6,014 nucleotides of DNA from Dehalococcoidales bacterium (GTDB taxonomy: Bacteria; Chloroflexota; Dehalococcoidia; Dehalococcoidales; RBG-16-60-22). How positions within the stretch are numbered: position 1 is the first letter of the stretch; every line of letters begins with the position of its first letter. Position numbers and translations under genes: made by a program. Location of the stretch: assembly GCA_030628245.1 (NCBI GenBank), contig DAOVRI010000105.1, positions 1-6,014 on the forward strand, read 5' to 3'. Of this stretch, positions 1 through 5,871 are shown piece by piece. The notes beneath the pieces are model-generated. The model had not been told where the DNA came from, did no database searches, and worked only from the letters and a program-made list of their open reading frames with translations.

Positions 1-22
1 GATACAAAAACCCCCTGAACTC

Positions 23-51
23 TTGACGCCCCGCCACGGCTCTAGTATTAT
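23..51 (+). promoter_or_regulatory. Sigma70-type promoter of aroF
   Basis: TTGACG at 23-28 and TATTAT at 46-51 are separated by 17 bp. Each hexamer differs from the consensus by one base. The predicted transcription start is near 58, which gives a leader of about 55 nt before aroF. The promoter is predicted from sequence only. Confidence 0.65.
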
Positions 52-74
52 CATTAATGTAGATTGAGGCGGGG
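29..74. repeat. Inverted repeat bracketing the aroF -10 box
   Basis: CCCCGCC at 29-35 and GGCGGGG at 68-74 are perfect 7-bp inverted arms with 32 bp between them. The left arm lies in the promoter spacer and the right arm just after the predicted transcription start. Because the left arm is upstream of that start, the arms cannot pair in an RNA made from this promoter. They fit better as two half-sites for a DNA-binding protein, though chance cannot be excluded in GC-rich DNA. Confidence 0.35.
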
Positions 75-112
75 AACCCTTTAACTCTGTAAAGGAGCGA
101 GCGTAAAAGACT

Positions 113-1129
113 ATGATAGTTGAAATGAGAACGGGCGCCAGTAAGCAGGAAGTCGATGACGTCGTACAGAAGGCGAAATCGCTGGAGCTTGGCGTTCAGT
201 TGAACCTGGGCACGGATAAAACGGTCGTAGCCCTGCTGGGGAGCAATACCGGCCAGATACCCACCGATATCTTTGCCGTGCTGCCCGGCGTCGAGAGCGT
301 CACCCGCATCATGAAGCCCTACAAGCTCGCCTCCCGCGAGTTCAACCCCAGGGATACCCTGGTCGATTGCGGCGGGGTGAAAATCGGGGGCGAACGTATC
401 GTCGTTATCGCCGGTCCCTGCGCCGTGGAAAGTGAAGACCAGCTTATGCAGGCCGCCGAAGCCGTCAAAAAAGCCGGGGCCAGCATACTACGCGGCGGCG
501 CCTTCAAGCCGCGTACGTCTCCGTTCAGCTTCCAGGGTATGCAGGAAAAAGGATTGGAACTACTGGCCAAAGCCAGGGAAGAGTTCGGGATGCCGGTGGT
601 CACCGAGGTGGTAGACCCGCATGACGTAGAGCTGGTATCTTCCTATGCGGATATGCTTCAGGTCGGCTCGCGTAATATGCAGAACTATGCCCTGCTGACC
701 AATGCCGGCAAGAGTAAATGTCCCGTGGTACTGAAACGCGGTTTCTCCTGCACCATCAGCGAGTGGCTTACCGCCGCCGACTATCTGCTGACCGACGGAA
801 AAAACCAGGTCGTCCTCTGCGAGCGCGGCATCCGGACGTTCGAGGACAGCATCCGCTTCTCGCTGGATATTTCCGCCATACCGGTGCTGAAAAAGAACAG
901 CCACCTGCCGGTAATCGTCGACCCCAGTCATGCCGCCGGACACTATTCACTCGTTCCGGCCATCGCCAAGGCGGCCGTGGCCGCCGGTGCCGACGGGCTT
1001 CTCATCGAAGTCCACCCCAATCCCAAGGAAGCCCTCGTCGATGGCCTGCAGTCGCTTTCGCCCTCGGATTTCGCCCGTCTCATGGAAGAACTGCGGACTA
1101 TTGCCAGGTCCGTAGGCAGATATATCTAG
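113..1129 (+). CDS. aroF: 3-deoxy-7-phosphoheptulonate (DAHP) synthase, class I-beta, with N-terminal regulatory domain
   Basis: This cytoplasmic enzyme condenses phosphoenolpyruvate with erythrose 4-phosphate, the first step of the shikimate pathway to aromatic amino acids. The 338-residue protein has an N-terminal ferredoxin-like domain (about 1-70), as in the Thermotoga maritima enzyme, where that domain mediates feedback inhibition by tyrosine and phenylalanine. A TIM-barrel follows (about 80-335). Visible family motifs are GPCAVES (101-107), RGGAFKPRTSPFSFQG (127-142), LKRG (207-210) and DPSHAAG (270-276). Likely metal ligands are C103, H273, E299 and D310. Length is normal and nothing is missing. 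ATG 113 is the first start after an in-frame TAA at 104-106, and MIVEM resembles the usual N-terminus; a second in-frame ATG lies at 125. The only good Shine-Dalgarno sequence (AAAGGAG, 91-97) is 15 nt from the ATG, which is unusually far. No other aromatic pathway gene lies downstream. Confidence 0.96.
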   Translation: MIVEMRTGASKQEVDDVVQKAKSLELGVQLNLGTDKTVVALLGSNTGQIPTDIFAVLPGVESVTRIMKPYKLASREFNPRDTLVDCGGVKIGGERIVVIAGPCAVESEDQLMQAAEAVKKAGASILRGGAFKPRTSPFSFQGMQEKGLELLAKAREEFGMPVVTEVVDPHDVELVSSYADMLQVGSRNMQNYALLTNAGKSKCPVVLKRGFSCTISEWLTAADYLLTDGKNQVVLCERGIRTFEDSIRFSLDISAIPVLKKNSHLPVIVDPSHAAGHYSLVPAIAKAAVAAGADGLLIEVHPNPKEALVDGLQSLSPSDFARLMEELRTIARSVGRYI

Positions 1130-1152
1130 TTTTATATACTTCTGCCCCTTTT
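1115..1152 (+). terminator. Terminator-like hairpin across the aroF stop codon
   Basis: GGCAGA (1115-1120) pairs with TCTGCC (1141-1146), and TATAT (1121-1125) pairs with ATATA (1134-1138). A 2-nt bulge (1139-1140) interrupts the 3' side and the loop is 8 nt. After CC comes TTTT at 1149-1152. The hairpin contains the aroF stop codon (1127-1129) and ends just before the first possible start of the next gene. It resembles an intrinsic terminator, but the inner stem is AU-rich and the T tract is short, so it is probably leaky or only stabilises the mRNA end. Confidence 0.4.
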
Positions 1153-1153
1153 C

Positions 1154-1942
1154 ATGGCCCTGACAGGATTGTGCGTGTATAAAGATTTCGTTGTTCTACA
1201 GGTTGACGGCATTTCCATCGTCGGGCAGCTCTTCCTGCCCGATGAAAAAGCTCAATACCGGCTGGTCTGCCTCTGCCACGGCGCGCCATCGGGTAGTCCC
1301 CCGGAACCGGGTGATGGCGGTTATCCGGCACTGGCGGAGAAATTTTGCCGGGAAGGATTCGCCGTTTGCTTCTTTAATTTCAGGGGCACGGGAGATAGCG
1401 GCGGCAATCTGGACTTCCTGGGCTGGACGCGCGACCTGCAAGCCGTCGTCGATTACCTGCGGGGACTGAATAATATCGATAGGTCCCATCTGTACCTGGT
1501 CGGCTTCAGCGCCGGGGCGGTCGTATCCGTCTACGTGGCCTCAAAGGATGAGCGGATTTCCGGGGTAGCGGCCTGCGCCTGCCCGGCCCACTTCGGGCTT
1601 TTCACTGAGTCCGGCGACCCGCAGTCTATCATTGACCGTTACCGTGATATCGGCGCCATCAGGGATGACGATTTTCCGCCGTCCCTCAGTGGATGGTTCG
1701 ATAACCTCGAGCAGGTTACTCCCCTTGATTATGTGGCCGGGATTGCTCCCAGGCCTCTGCTGCTTGTTCACGGCAGCCAGGATGAGACGGTGCCCGTTGA
1801 CCATGCCCAGAGTCTGTACGAGAAAGCCGGGAATCCAAAGAAGCTGGTCGTTATCGATGGGGCCGGTCACAAGCTGCGGCGGGAGGACAGGGCGATTGGT
1901 GTTGTTCTGGACTGGTTGAAGTCGCCGTGGGCTGGCTCATGA
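1154..1942 (+). CDS. Alpha/beta hydrolase (serine hydrolase, substrate unknown)
   Basis: This is a 262-residue single-domain alpha/beta hydrolase, probably cytoplasmic, with no signal peptide or membrane segment. The triad can be read directly: nucleophile S119 in GFSAG (117-121), D210 in HGSQDETVP (206-214), and H239 in GAGHK (236-240). HG at 42-43 is the usual oxyanion-region motif, and FRGTGDSGG (76-84) is the conserved loop after strand 4. The overall pattern is that of the dienelactone-hydrolase or peptidase-S9-like esterase group, but the substrate cannot be inferred. The start is uncertain. ATG 1154 has no Shine-Dalgarno sequence and sits right after a terminator-like hairpin. GTG 1175 has AGGA at 1165-1168 with 6-nt spacing and still leaves the first beta-strand (FVVLQVDGISI) intact, so it may be the true start. 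The gene follows aroF by 24 nt or 45 nt depending on that choice. No strong promoter of its own is visible, so read-through from aroF is likely. Confidence 0.88.
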   Translation: MALTGLCVYKDFVVLQVDGISIVGQLFLPDEKAQYRLVCLCHGAPSGSPPEPGDGGYPALAEKFCREGFAVCFFNFRGTGDSGGNLDFLGWTRDLQAVVDYLRGLNNIDRSHLYLVGFSAGAVVSVYVASKDERISGVAACACPAHFGLFTESGDPQSIIDRYRDIGAIRDDDFPPSLSGWFDNLEQVTPLDYVAGIAPRPLLLVHGSQDETVPVDHAQSLYEKAGNPKKLVVIDGAGHKLRREDRAIGVVLDWLKSPWAGS

Positions 1943-1946
1943 TGAA

Positions 1947-1976
1947 TTGACCGGCAAGCTGCAGATAAGCTATAAT
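1947..1976 (+). promoter_or_regulatory. Sigma70-type promoter of purF
   Basis: TTGACC at 1947-1952 and a perfect TATAAT at 1971-1976 are separated by 18 bp. The predicted start is near 1983, giving a leader of about 38 nt. The -35 box begins five bases after the hydrolase stop codon. There is no terminator between the hydrolase and purF, so upstream read-through into purF is also possible. The leader is too short for a purine riboswitch or a similar attenuator. Confidence 0.65.
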
Positions 1977-2005
1977 ATAAACAGAGGATTAGTCAAGACG
2001 AACTT

Positions 2006-2010
2006 AAAGG
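2006..2010 (+). promoter_or_regulatory. Ribosome binding site supporting the TTG start of purF
   Basis: AAAGG at 2006-2010 lies 10 nt before TTG 2021. An in-frame TAA at 1973-1975 and the absence of ATG or GTG between it and 2021 leave TTG as the only usual start that keeps the catalytic cysteine near the N-terminus. Confidence 0.55.
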
Positions 2011-2020
2011 CGGGTTAATC

Positions 2021-3448
2021 TTGCGCGAGTCTTGCGGCGTTTTTGGTGTTTATTCCCCGGATGAGGATGTAGCCCGTCTTACCTTTTTTGCCCTCTTTGC
2101 ACTCCAGCACCGCGGCCAGGAAAGCTCCGGCATTGCCACGTCCGACGGCAAAAAAATCAGGGTTTTTACCGGCATGGGACGGGTGTCCAATGTATTCGAT
2201 GAAGAATCACTGAGTCAACTTACCGGCCATATCGCCATCGGACATAACCGCTATTCTACGGCGGGTTCCAGTCGAGCGGCCAATGCTCAACCAATTGTGG
2301 TTAGAAATGACGCCGGTACCATCGCTATCGCTCATAACGGCAATATTATTAACGCTACACACCTCTATGAAGAGCTTAGCGGACAGGGGTATAAGTTCTG
2401 CGGCACCACGGATACCGAGGTTATCGCCAACCTCATCCTTTCCTCTTCAGGGAAAAGCTGGGTAGAGAAGATACAGTATGCCATGCGGCGGCTTCAGGGC
2501 GCTTATTCCCTGGTCGTATTAACGCCGCGAGAGTTATTCGCGGTCCGTGACCCGTTCGGTGTGCGTCCTCTATGCCTGGGTACGATTGATAGCGGTTGGG
2601 TAGTAGCCTCCGAGACCTGCGCTCTGGACCATATCGGTGCTAGTTTCGTCAGGGAGATTGGTCACGGCGAGATAGCCGTTATCAACGAGAATGGCCTGGA
2701 GAGCTATCGAGGGGGAGCGCATAAAAAGGGGGCGTGTATTTTTGAATATATTTACTTTGCCCGTCCCGATAGCGTGATTGACGGGAAGCTGCTCTACCCG
2801 GCGCGGCAGGCTATGGGGATGGGGCTGGCCCGCGAGTATCCGGTTGATGCCGATCTCGTTATGGGCGTGCCCGATTCAGCCACGGCGGCCGGTACGGGTT
2901 TTGCCCGGGAGTCCGGCATTCCCGTCGTCGAGGGACTGATTAAAAACAGGTACATCGGACGCACCTTCATCGAACCCGACCAGCGTATCAGGGACCTCGG
3001 TGTCAAGCTGAAGTTCAATCCCTTGCCCCAGGTGCTGGACGGAGAGCGCCTGGTGGTCGTCGACGACAGCATCGTGCGCGGCACGACGACGCCCAGCGTG
3101 GTGAAGATATTACGGAAGGCGGGCGCTAAAGAGATTCATATGCGTATCTGCGCGCCGCCGATTAAATACCCGTGCTTTTTCGGCGTGGATATGGCCACGC
3201 GCCGGGAGCTTATTGCGGCCCAGAAGAGTGTACAGGAGATTTGCGACTTTATCGGCGCCGATTCGCTGGGCTACCTGAGTATCGAGGGGCTGATTAAAGC
3301 GGTGGGCCTGCCCAGGGATAATTTCTGCCTGGCCTGTTTCACCGGTGATTACCCGATTCCGGTGCAGCTTGAGATGGACAAGCTGGCGCTGGAGACCATG
3401 GCCGCGGGCCAGCAAAATGAAGTCTGTGACGGCACCGACGGCGGATAG
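2021..3448 (+). CDS. purF: Amidophosphoribosyltransferase (glutamine PRPP amidotransferase), Fe-S type
   Basis: This cytoplasmic enzyme makes 5-phosphoribosylamine from PRPP and glutamine, the first committed step of de novo purine synthesis. The 475-residue protein has an N-terminal class II (Ntn) glutaminase domain (about 5-235) and a C-terminal phosphoribosyltransferase domain (about 250-440). Catalytic C5 starts CGVFG, followed by QHRGQESSGIAT (29-40), HNRYST (75-80), HNGN (105-108) and CGTTDTE (127-133). The PRPP loop is VVVDDSIVRGTT (345-356). C239, C385, C436 and C439 sit in the contexts of the four cysteines that hold the [4Fe-4S] cluster in the Bacillus subtilis enzyme, so this is the oxygen-sensitive, cluster-bearing type. 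By family rule the protein matures by removal of the residues before C5, here only four (MRES), shorter than the 11 of B. subtilis. The start codon is TTG. The gene has its own promoter and a 3' intrinsic terminator; no other pur gene is in the window. Confidence 0.97.
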   Translation: MRESCGVFGVYSPDEDVARLTFFALFALQHRGQESSGIATSDGKKIRVFTGMGRVSNVFDEESLSQLTGHIAIGHNRYSTAGSSRAANAQPIVVRNDAGTIAIAHNGNIINATHLYEELSGQGYKFCGTTDTEVIANLILSSSGKSWVEKIQYAMRRLQGAYSLVVLTPRELFAVRDPFGVRPLCLGTIDSGWVVASETCALDHIGASFVREIGHGEIAVINENGLESYRGGAHKKGACIFEYIYFARPDSVIDGKLLYPARQAMGMGLAREYPVDADLVMGVPDSATAAGTGFARESGIPVVEGLIKNRYIGRTFIEPDQRIRDLGVKLKFNPLPQVLDGERLVVVDDSIVRGTTTPSVVKILRKAGAKEIHMRICAPPIKYPCFFGVDMATRRELIAAQKSVQEICDFIGADSLGYLSIEGLIKAVGLPRDNFCLACFTGDYPIPVQLEMDKLALETMAAGQQNEVCDGTDGG

Positions 3449-3469
3449 GGTCGGCGGAACGACGGCACC

Positions 3470-3488
3470 ACCGGAGAATTCCGGTTTT
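3470..3488 (+). terminator. Intrinsic terminator of purF
   Basis: ACCGGA (3470-3475) and TCCGGT (3480-3485) form a 6-bp stem around a GAAT loop, followed by TTTT (3485-3488) and an AT-rich stretch. It begins 22 nt after the purF stop codon. On the opposite strand no U tract follows the hairpin, so it should act mainly on purF and not on the converging permease transcript. Confidence 0.65.
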
Positions 3489-3507
3489 CAATTATTTCTG
3501 AGCCAGG

Positions 3508-4722
3508 CTATCCCTTTAACACCATGCTGAGCACTTTACCCAGGCCCGGTCTTTTCCCGTACATCAGCAGGTAGGTTCGGAAAACCCTGATGGTTATCAA
3601 CAAGCCCCCGACGATGGAAACTACCAGCACAGCGATACTGGCAGCCAGCTGCCAGGCGGGGACATCGGTCACGCCCAGCCTTATCATCACGGCCACCGGG
3701 GCGGTGAGGGGGAAAATGGAAAGGCCTATCCAGACCGGGTTATTCGGGAACATCATAAGTAAGGATATGAACCAGAGGGGGGCAACGGCGGGAAGAGTGA
3801 AAATAGCAATAAGCTGCTGCCCTTCCCGGGAGCTGGAGCTGATGGCGCCGATGCTGGCCGAAAGCACGGCGAATAGCAGGTAGCCCAGGATGAAATAAAT
3901 TATTCCCAAAATCAAGAAATGGGCCGGTAGCTGGATGGTGCTGATGAAGCCGCCGATAGATGATGAAGCCAGTCTTAGCAGGAGCGGGGCGGAAACCACC
4001 CAGACGGCTACCTGCACCAGGCCGGCCGCACCAATCCCCAGGACCTTGCTGGTAAGCAACTGGCGGGTGGAGACTGAGGATAATAGTATCTCGATGAGGC
4101 GGTTCTCTTTCTCCTCGCCGAGGCCCTGCAGCAGATAGGTGGAAGAGAAAATGATGGCGAGTACCAGCAGAATGCTGAAAACGCCGGGGAAGACAAAGTT
4201 CCCGAAACCACCCTGTTCGGGTGCCACCTCGCCGGTAGCGGTGAGCGTGACGGTTACCAGGTTCAACGGCGCCTCAATTCTGGAGGCGGTGGACGCAGGC
4301 ACCTGCCCGGAGAGCAGGTTTTTCAGGAGGAACGTATTGATGGCGGTCATGGTGGCGGGGGGTGGATAAAGCTCTTTCTGCATCGTGTAGCGGTTGACGA
4401 CCCCGGTAGAAATGTAGTCCGGCGGGATGATAAAATATTCCTTTATCTCGTTGATGGCCAGCGCATTGTTGGCCTCGTCCTGGGTTTGAAAGGGCACCAG
4501 GGTTAAATTCCCATGGCTGGTGAACTGGTCGAATCCACCGGCCTCGTCCACATAACCTATCTTTTCCGCTTCCTCCACGGGCTTCGAGATTCCCGAGACG
4601 ACGTGGTAGGCGCCGATACCGAGAAGGGCAAGGAGCGGGACAATCAGCGTCATGATGATGAAGCCGGTCCTCCTGACCGTATTCAGAAATTCGTGGCGGA
4701 ATATTAAATAAGTTTTATTCAC
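3508..4722 (-). CDS. ABC transporter permease, ABC-2 / NatB type
   Basis: This is the membrane half of an ABC exporter, partner of the ATPase encoded just upstream. The 404-residue protein has the NatB (YhaP-like) layout: a short cytoplasmic N-terminus, TM1 at about 20-42, a large extracytoplasmic domain (about 43-175), then about six hydrophobic segments between 176 and 380 (near 176-199, 226-250, 266-292, 301-324, 328-348 and 357-379). Between the second and third segments is the typical coupling sequence GEEKENRLIEILLSSVS (202-218), which is expected to contact the ATPase. The start is GTG, which overlaps the ATPase stop in GTGAATAA (8 bp), so translational coupling is likely. Only a weak Shine-Dalgarno sequence is visible. 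NatAB-type pairs are known for sodium export in Bacillus, and relatives carry other substrates; nothing here fixes the substrate. No terminator is evident downstream on this strand. Confidence 0.9.
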   Translation of the reverse strand: MNKTYLIFRHEFLNTVRRTGFIIMTLIVPLLALLGIGAYHVVSGISKPVEEAEKIGYVDEAGGFDQFTSHGNLTLVPFQTQDEANNALAINEIKEYFIIPPDYISTGVVNRYTMQKELYPPPATMTAINTFLLKNLLSGQVPASTASRIEAPLNLVTVTLTATGEVAPEQGGFGNFVFPGVFSILLVLAIIFSSTYLLQGLGEEKENRLIEILLSSVSTRQLLTSKVLGIGAAGLVQVAVWVVSAPLLLRLASSSIGGFISTIQLPAHFLILGIIYFILGYLLFAVLSASIGAISSSSREGQQLIAIFTLPAVAPLWFISLLMMFPNNPVWIGLSIFPLTAPVAVMIRLGVTDVPAWQLAASIAVLVVSIVGGLLITIRVFRTYLLMYGKRPGLGKVLSMVLKG

Positions 4723-5629
4723 CGGCTTTACCGACTACCTGCAGAAAGATATCGTTCAGGGGAGGGGTGGAAACCTCGTAGCGAATAATTTTAACGCCGC
4801 GGTGTACCAGTTGTTCCAGTATTTCATGGGGAGACGCGTCTTTTTCCAGGATAAGTTCTGTTGAGCCGTGATGGTCCTGTCTCCGGGCTATTCCCTCAAG
4901 TTCGCCGAGTTCCCCTTCATACTCCAGAAAGACGGAATTCCTCCGGTACCTGGCCTTAATCTCGGAGAGTTCACCGTACAGGACGCCGCGTCCCTTGTTT
5001 ATCATAAAGACGCGGTCGCAGAGTTCCTCGATCTCATTCATACGATGGGTGCTCAGGATAATTGACTTTCCCTGACCCCGTTGCTCGAGAATTATCTCCT
5101 TGATAAGCTCCGTGTTCACCGGGTCCAGATTGGCAAAAGGTTCGTCCAGAATTATCAGTCTGGGTTCGTGAATAACGGCAGTCAGGAACTGGACGATTTG
5201 ACTCATGCCCCGGCTTAATTCCTCGTTTTTTTTATTCTGATGGGCCAGCATGCCGACCCGCTCCAGTAGTTCGCTGGCTCGACTGCGTGCTCGCTGGCTT
5301 TCAACACTCTTGAGGGAAGCGATGTAAAGCAGCGATTGGAGTACGGATAATTTTTTATACAGTCCCCGCTCCTCGGGTAGATAGCCGATGCTGTCCTTGG
5401 TACGCTCATTCAGGCTTTCACCGAAGACCTTTATCCGGCCGGCGTCAGGCTTGATGATATCCATAATCATCCTGATACCGGTTGTTTTACCGGCTCCGTT
5501 GGGGCCGATTAGTCCGAATATCTCGCCCGGCTCTACATTGAAGGAGATACCGTCGACTACCTTAGTCCGGTTAAAAGACTTGGTTACTTCTGAAACTTCC
5601 AGTGGGCGTATCTCTTCGGCTTCAGGCAT
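4715..5629 (-). CDS. ABC transporter ATP-binding protein, NatA type
   Basis: This cytoplasmic ATPase drives the permease encoded immediately downstream. The 304-residue protein has one nucleotide-binding domain (about 8-225): Walker A GPNGAGKTT (42-50), signature LSRGMSQ (138-144), Walker B LIILDEP (158-164) with D-loop NLDP (167-170), and switch H195 in STHRMNEIEE. The Q-loop position reads YLPEERGLY (83-91), with Glu where most ABC proteins have Gln; this is my recollection of the NatA/YhaQ group norm. The C-terminal part (about 226-300) has the small extra domain of this group, ending in PPLNDIFLQVVG (289-300). ATG 5629 is preceded in frame by a TAA two codons upstream, so it fixes the start, although the Shine-Dalgarno sequence is poor. 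An extended -10 promoter lies about 50 bp upstream. The gene is divergent from lexA. The exported substrate is unknown. Confidence 0.93.
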   Translation of the reverse strand: MPEAEEIRPLEVSEVTKSFNRTKVVDGISFNVEPGEIFGLIGPNGAGKTTGIRMIMDIIKPDAGRIKVFGESLNERTKDSIGYLPEERGLYKKLSVLQSLLYIASLKSVESQRARSRASELLERVGMLAHQNKKNEELSRGMSQIVQFLTAVIHEPRLIILDEPFANLDPVNTELIKEIILEQRGQGKSIILSTHRMNEIEELCDRVFMINKGRGVLYGELSEIKARYRRNSVFLEYEGELGELEGIARRQDHHGSTELILEKDASPHEILEQLVHRGVKIIRYEVSTPPLNDIFLQVVGKAGE

Positions 5630-5680
5630 AATTTATACTGGCAGACAGTGATTCCGTAAGTGTGAGGGCTATTATTGCTG

Positions 5681-5689
5681 ATTATATCA
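5681..5689 (-). promoter_or_regulatory. Extended -10 promoter of the ABC operon
   Basis: On the minus strand, 5689-5681 reads TGATATAAT, a perfect extended -10 (TGnTATAAT). No good -35 hexamer is seen 16-18 bp upstream, which is common for extended -10 promoters. The predicted start is near 5674, giving a leader of about 45 nt before ATG 5629. Confidence 0.55.
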
Positions 5690-5710
5690 TGTCGGGTTGT
5701 ATCCGTATAC

Positions 5711-5725
5711 CGGGCTTTATGCCCG
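5711..5725. other. Short perfect hairpin in the divergent intergenic region
   Basis: CGGGC (5711-5715) and GCCCG (5721-5725) can pair around a TTTAT loop. No T tract follows on either strand. It lies upstream of both predicted transcription starts, so it is not expected in either mRNA. It could be a protein-binding palindrome or chance. Between it and the lexA promoter (5726-5792) I see no gene or clear motif. Confidence 0.25.
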
Positions 5726-5792
5726 TGAGACCAGATGTTGTTTGGTGGTGAAACAGGGATTTATCTTTTATCTGCCCGGGAAATCTGGCTGG

Positions 5793-5821
5793 TTGACAAG
5801 GGGGTAATTGTAGTATATAGT
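5793..5821 (+). promoter_or_regulatory. Sigma70-type promoter of lexA
   Basis: A perfect TTGACA at 5793-5798 and TATAGT at 5816-5821 (five of six bases) are separated by 17 bp. The predicted start is near 5828, giving a leader of about 44 nt. This is the strongest-looking promoter in the window, as expected for a gene held down by a repressor. Confidence 0.72.
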
Positions 5822-5827
5822 AATTAT

Positions 5828-5841
5828 AGAACAGGTGTTCG
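5828..5841 (+). promoter_or_regulatory. LexA operator (SOS box) at the lexA transcription start
   Basis: AGAACAGGTGTTCG contains GAAC (5829-5832) and GTTC (5837-5840) around AGGT, which fits the RNRY centre of the Gram-positive SOS box CGAACRNRYGTTCG. Only the first base departs from that consensus. It sits directly after the -10 box, over the predicted transcription start, a position where bound LexA would block polymerase. This implies autorepression of lexA. I saw no second copy in the window. Confidence 0.75.
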
Positions 5842-5861
5842 CTATGTTTAACGCCGGTTTC

Positions 5862-5866
5862 AGGAG
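5862..5866 (+). promoter_or_regulatory. Ribosome binding site of lexA
   Basis: AGGAG lies 5 nt before ATG 5872. With the in-frame TAG at 5827-5829 and no other start in between, it fixes the lexA start. Confidence 0.7.
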
Positions 5867-5871
5867 TCGGC

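Noticed and set aside
1135..1140. TATACT as a -10 box for a hydrolase promoter.
   Set aside because: The best -35 candidate (TTGCCA, 1101-1106) is 28 bp away, far outside the working range, and there is no TG extension.
560..1182. Overlapping open frames inside aroF on both strands (for example 560-943 minus and 718-1182 plus).
   Set aside because: They lie almost entirely under a strongly conserved aroF, lack recognisable domains and are expected from the GC-rich third positions of the real gene.
3470..3485. The purF terminator as a bidirectional terminator that also ends the permease transcript.
   Set aside because: On the minus strand the hairpin is followed by GGTGCC rather than a U tract.
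5731..5788. Inverted hexamers CCAGAT (5731-5736) and ATCTGG (5783-5788).
   Set aside because: Only 6 bp, 46 bp apart, with no further pairing near the arms; expected by chance in an intergenic region of this size.
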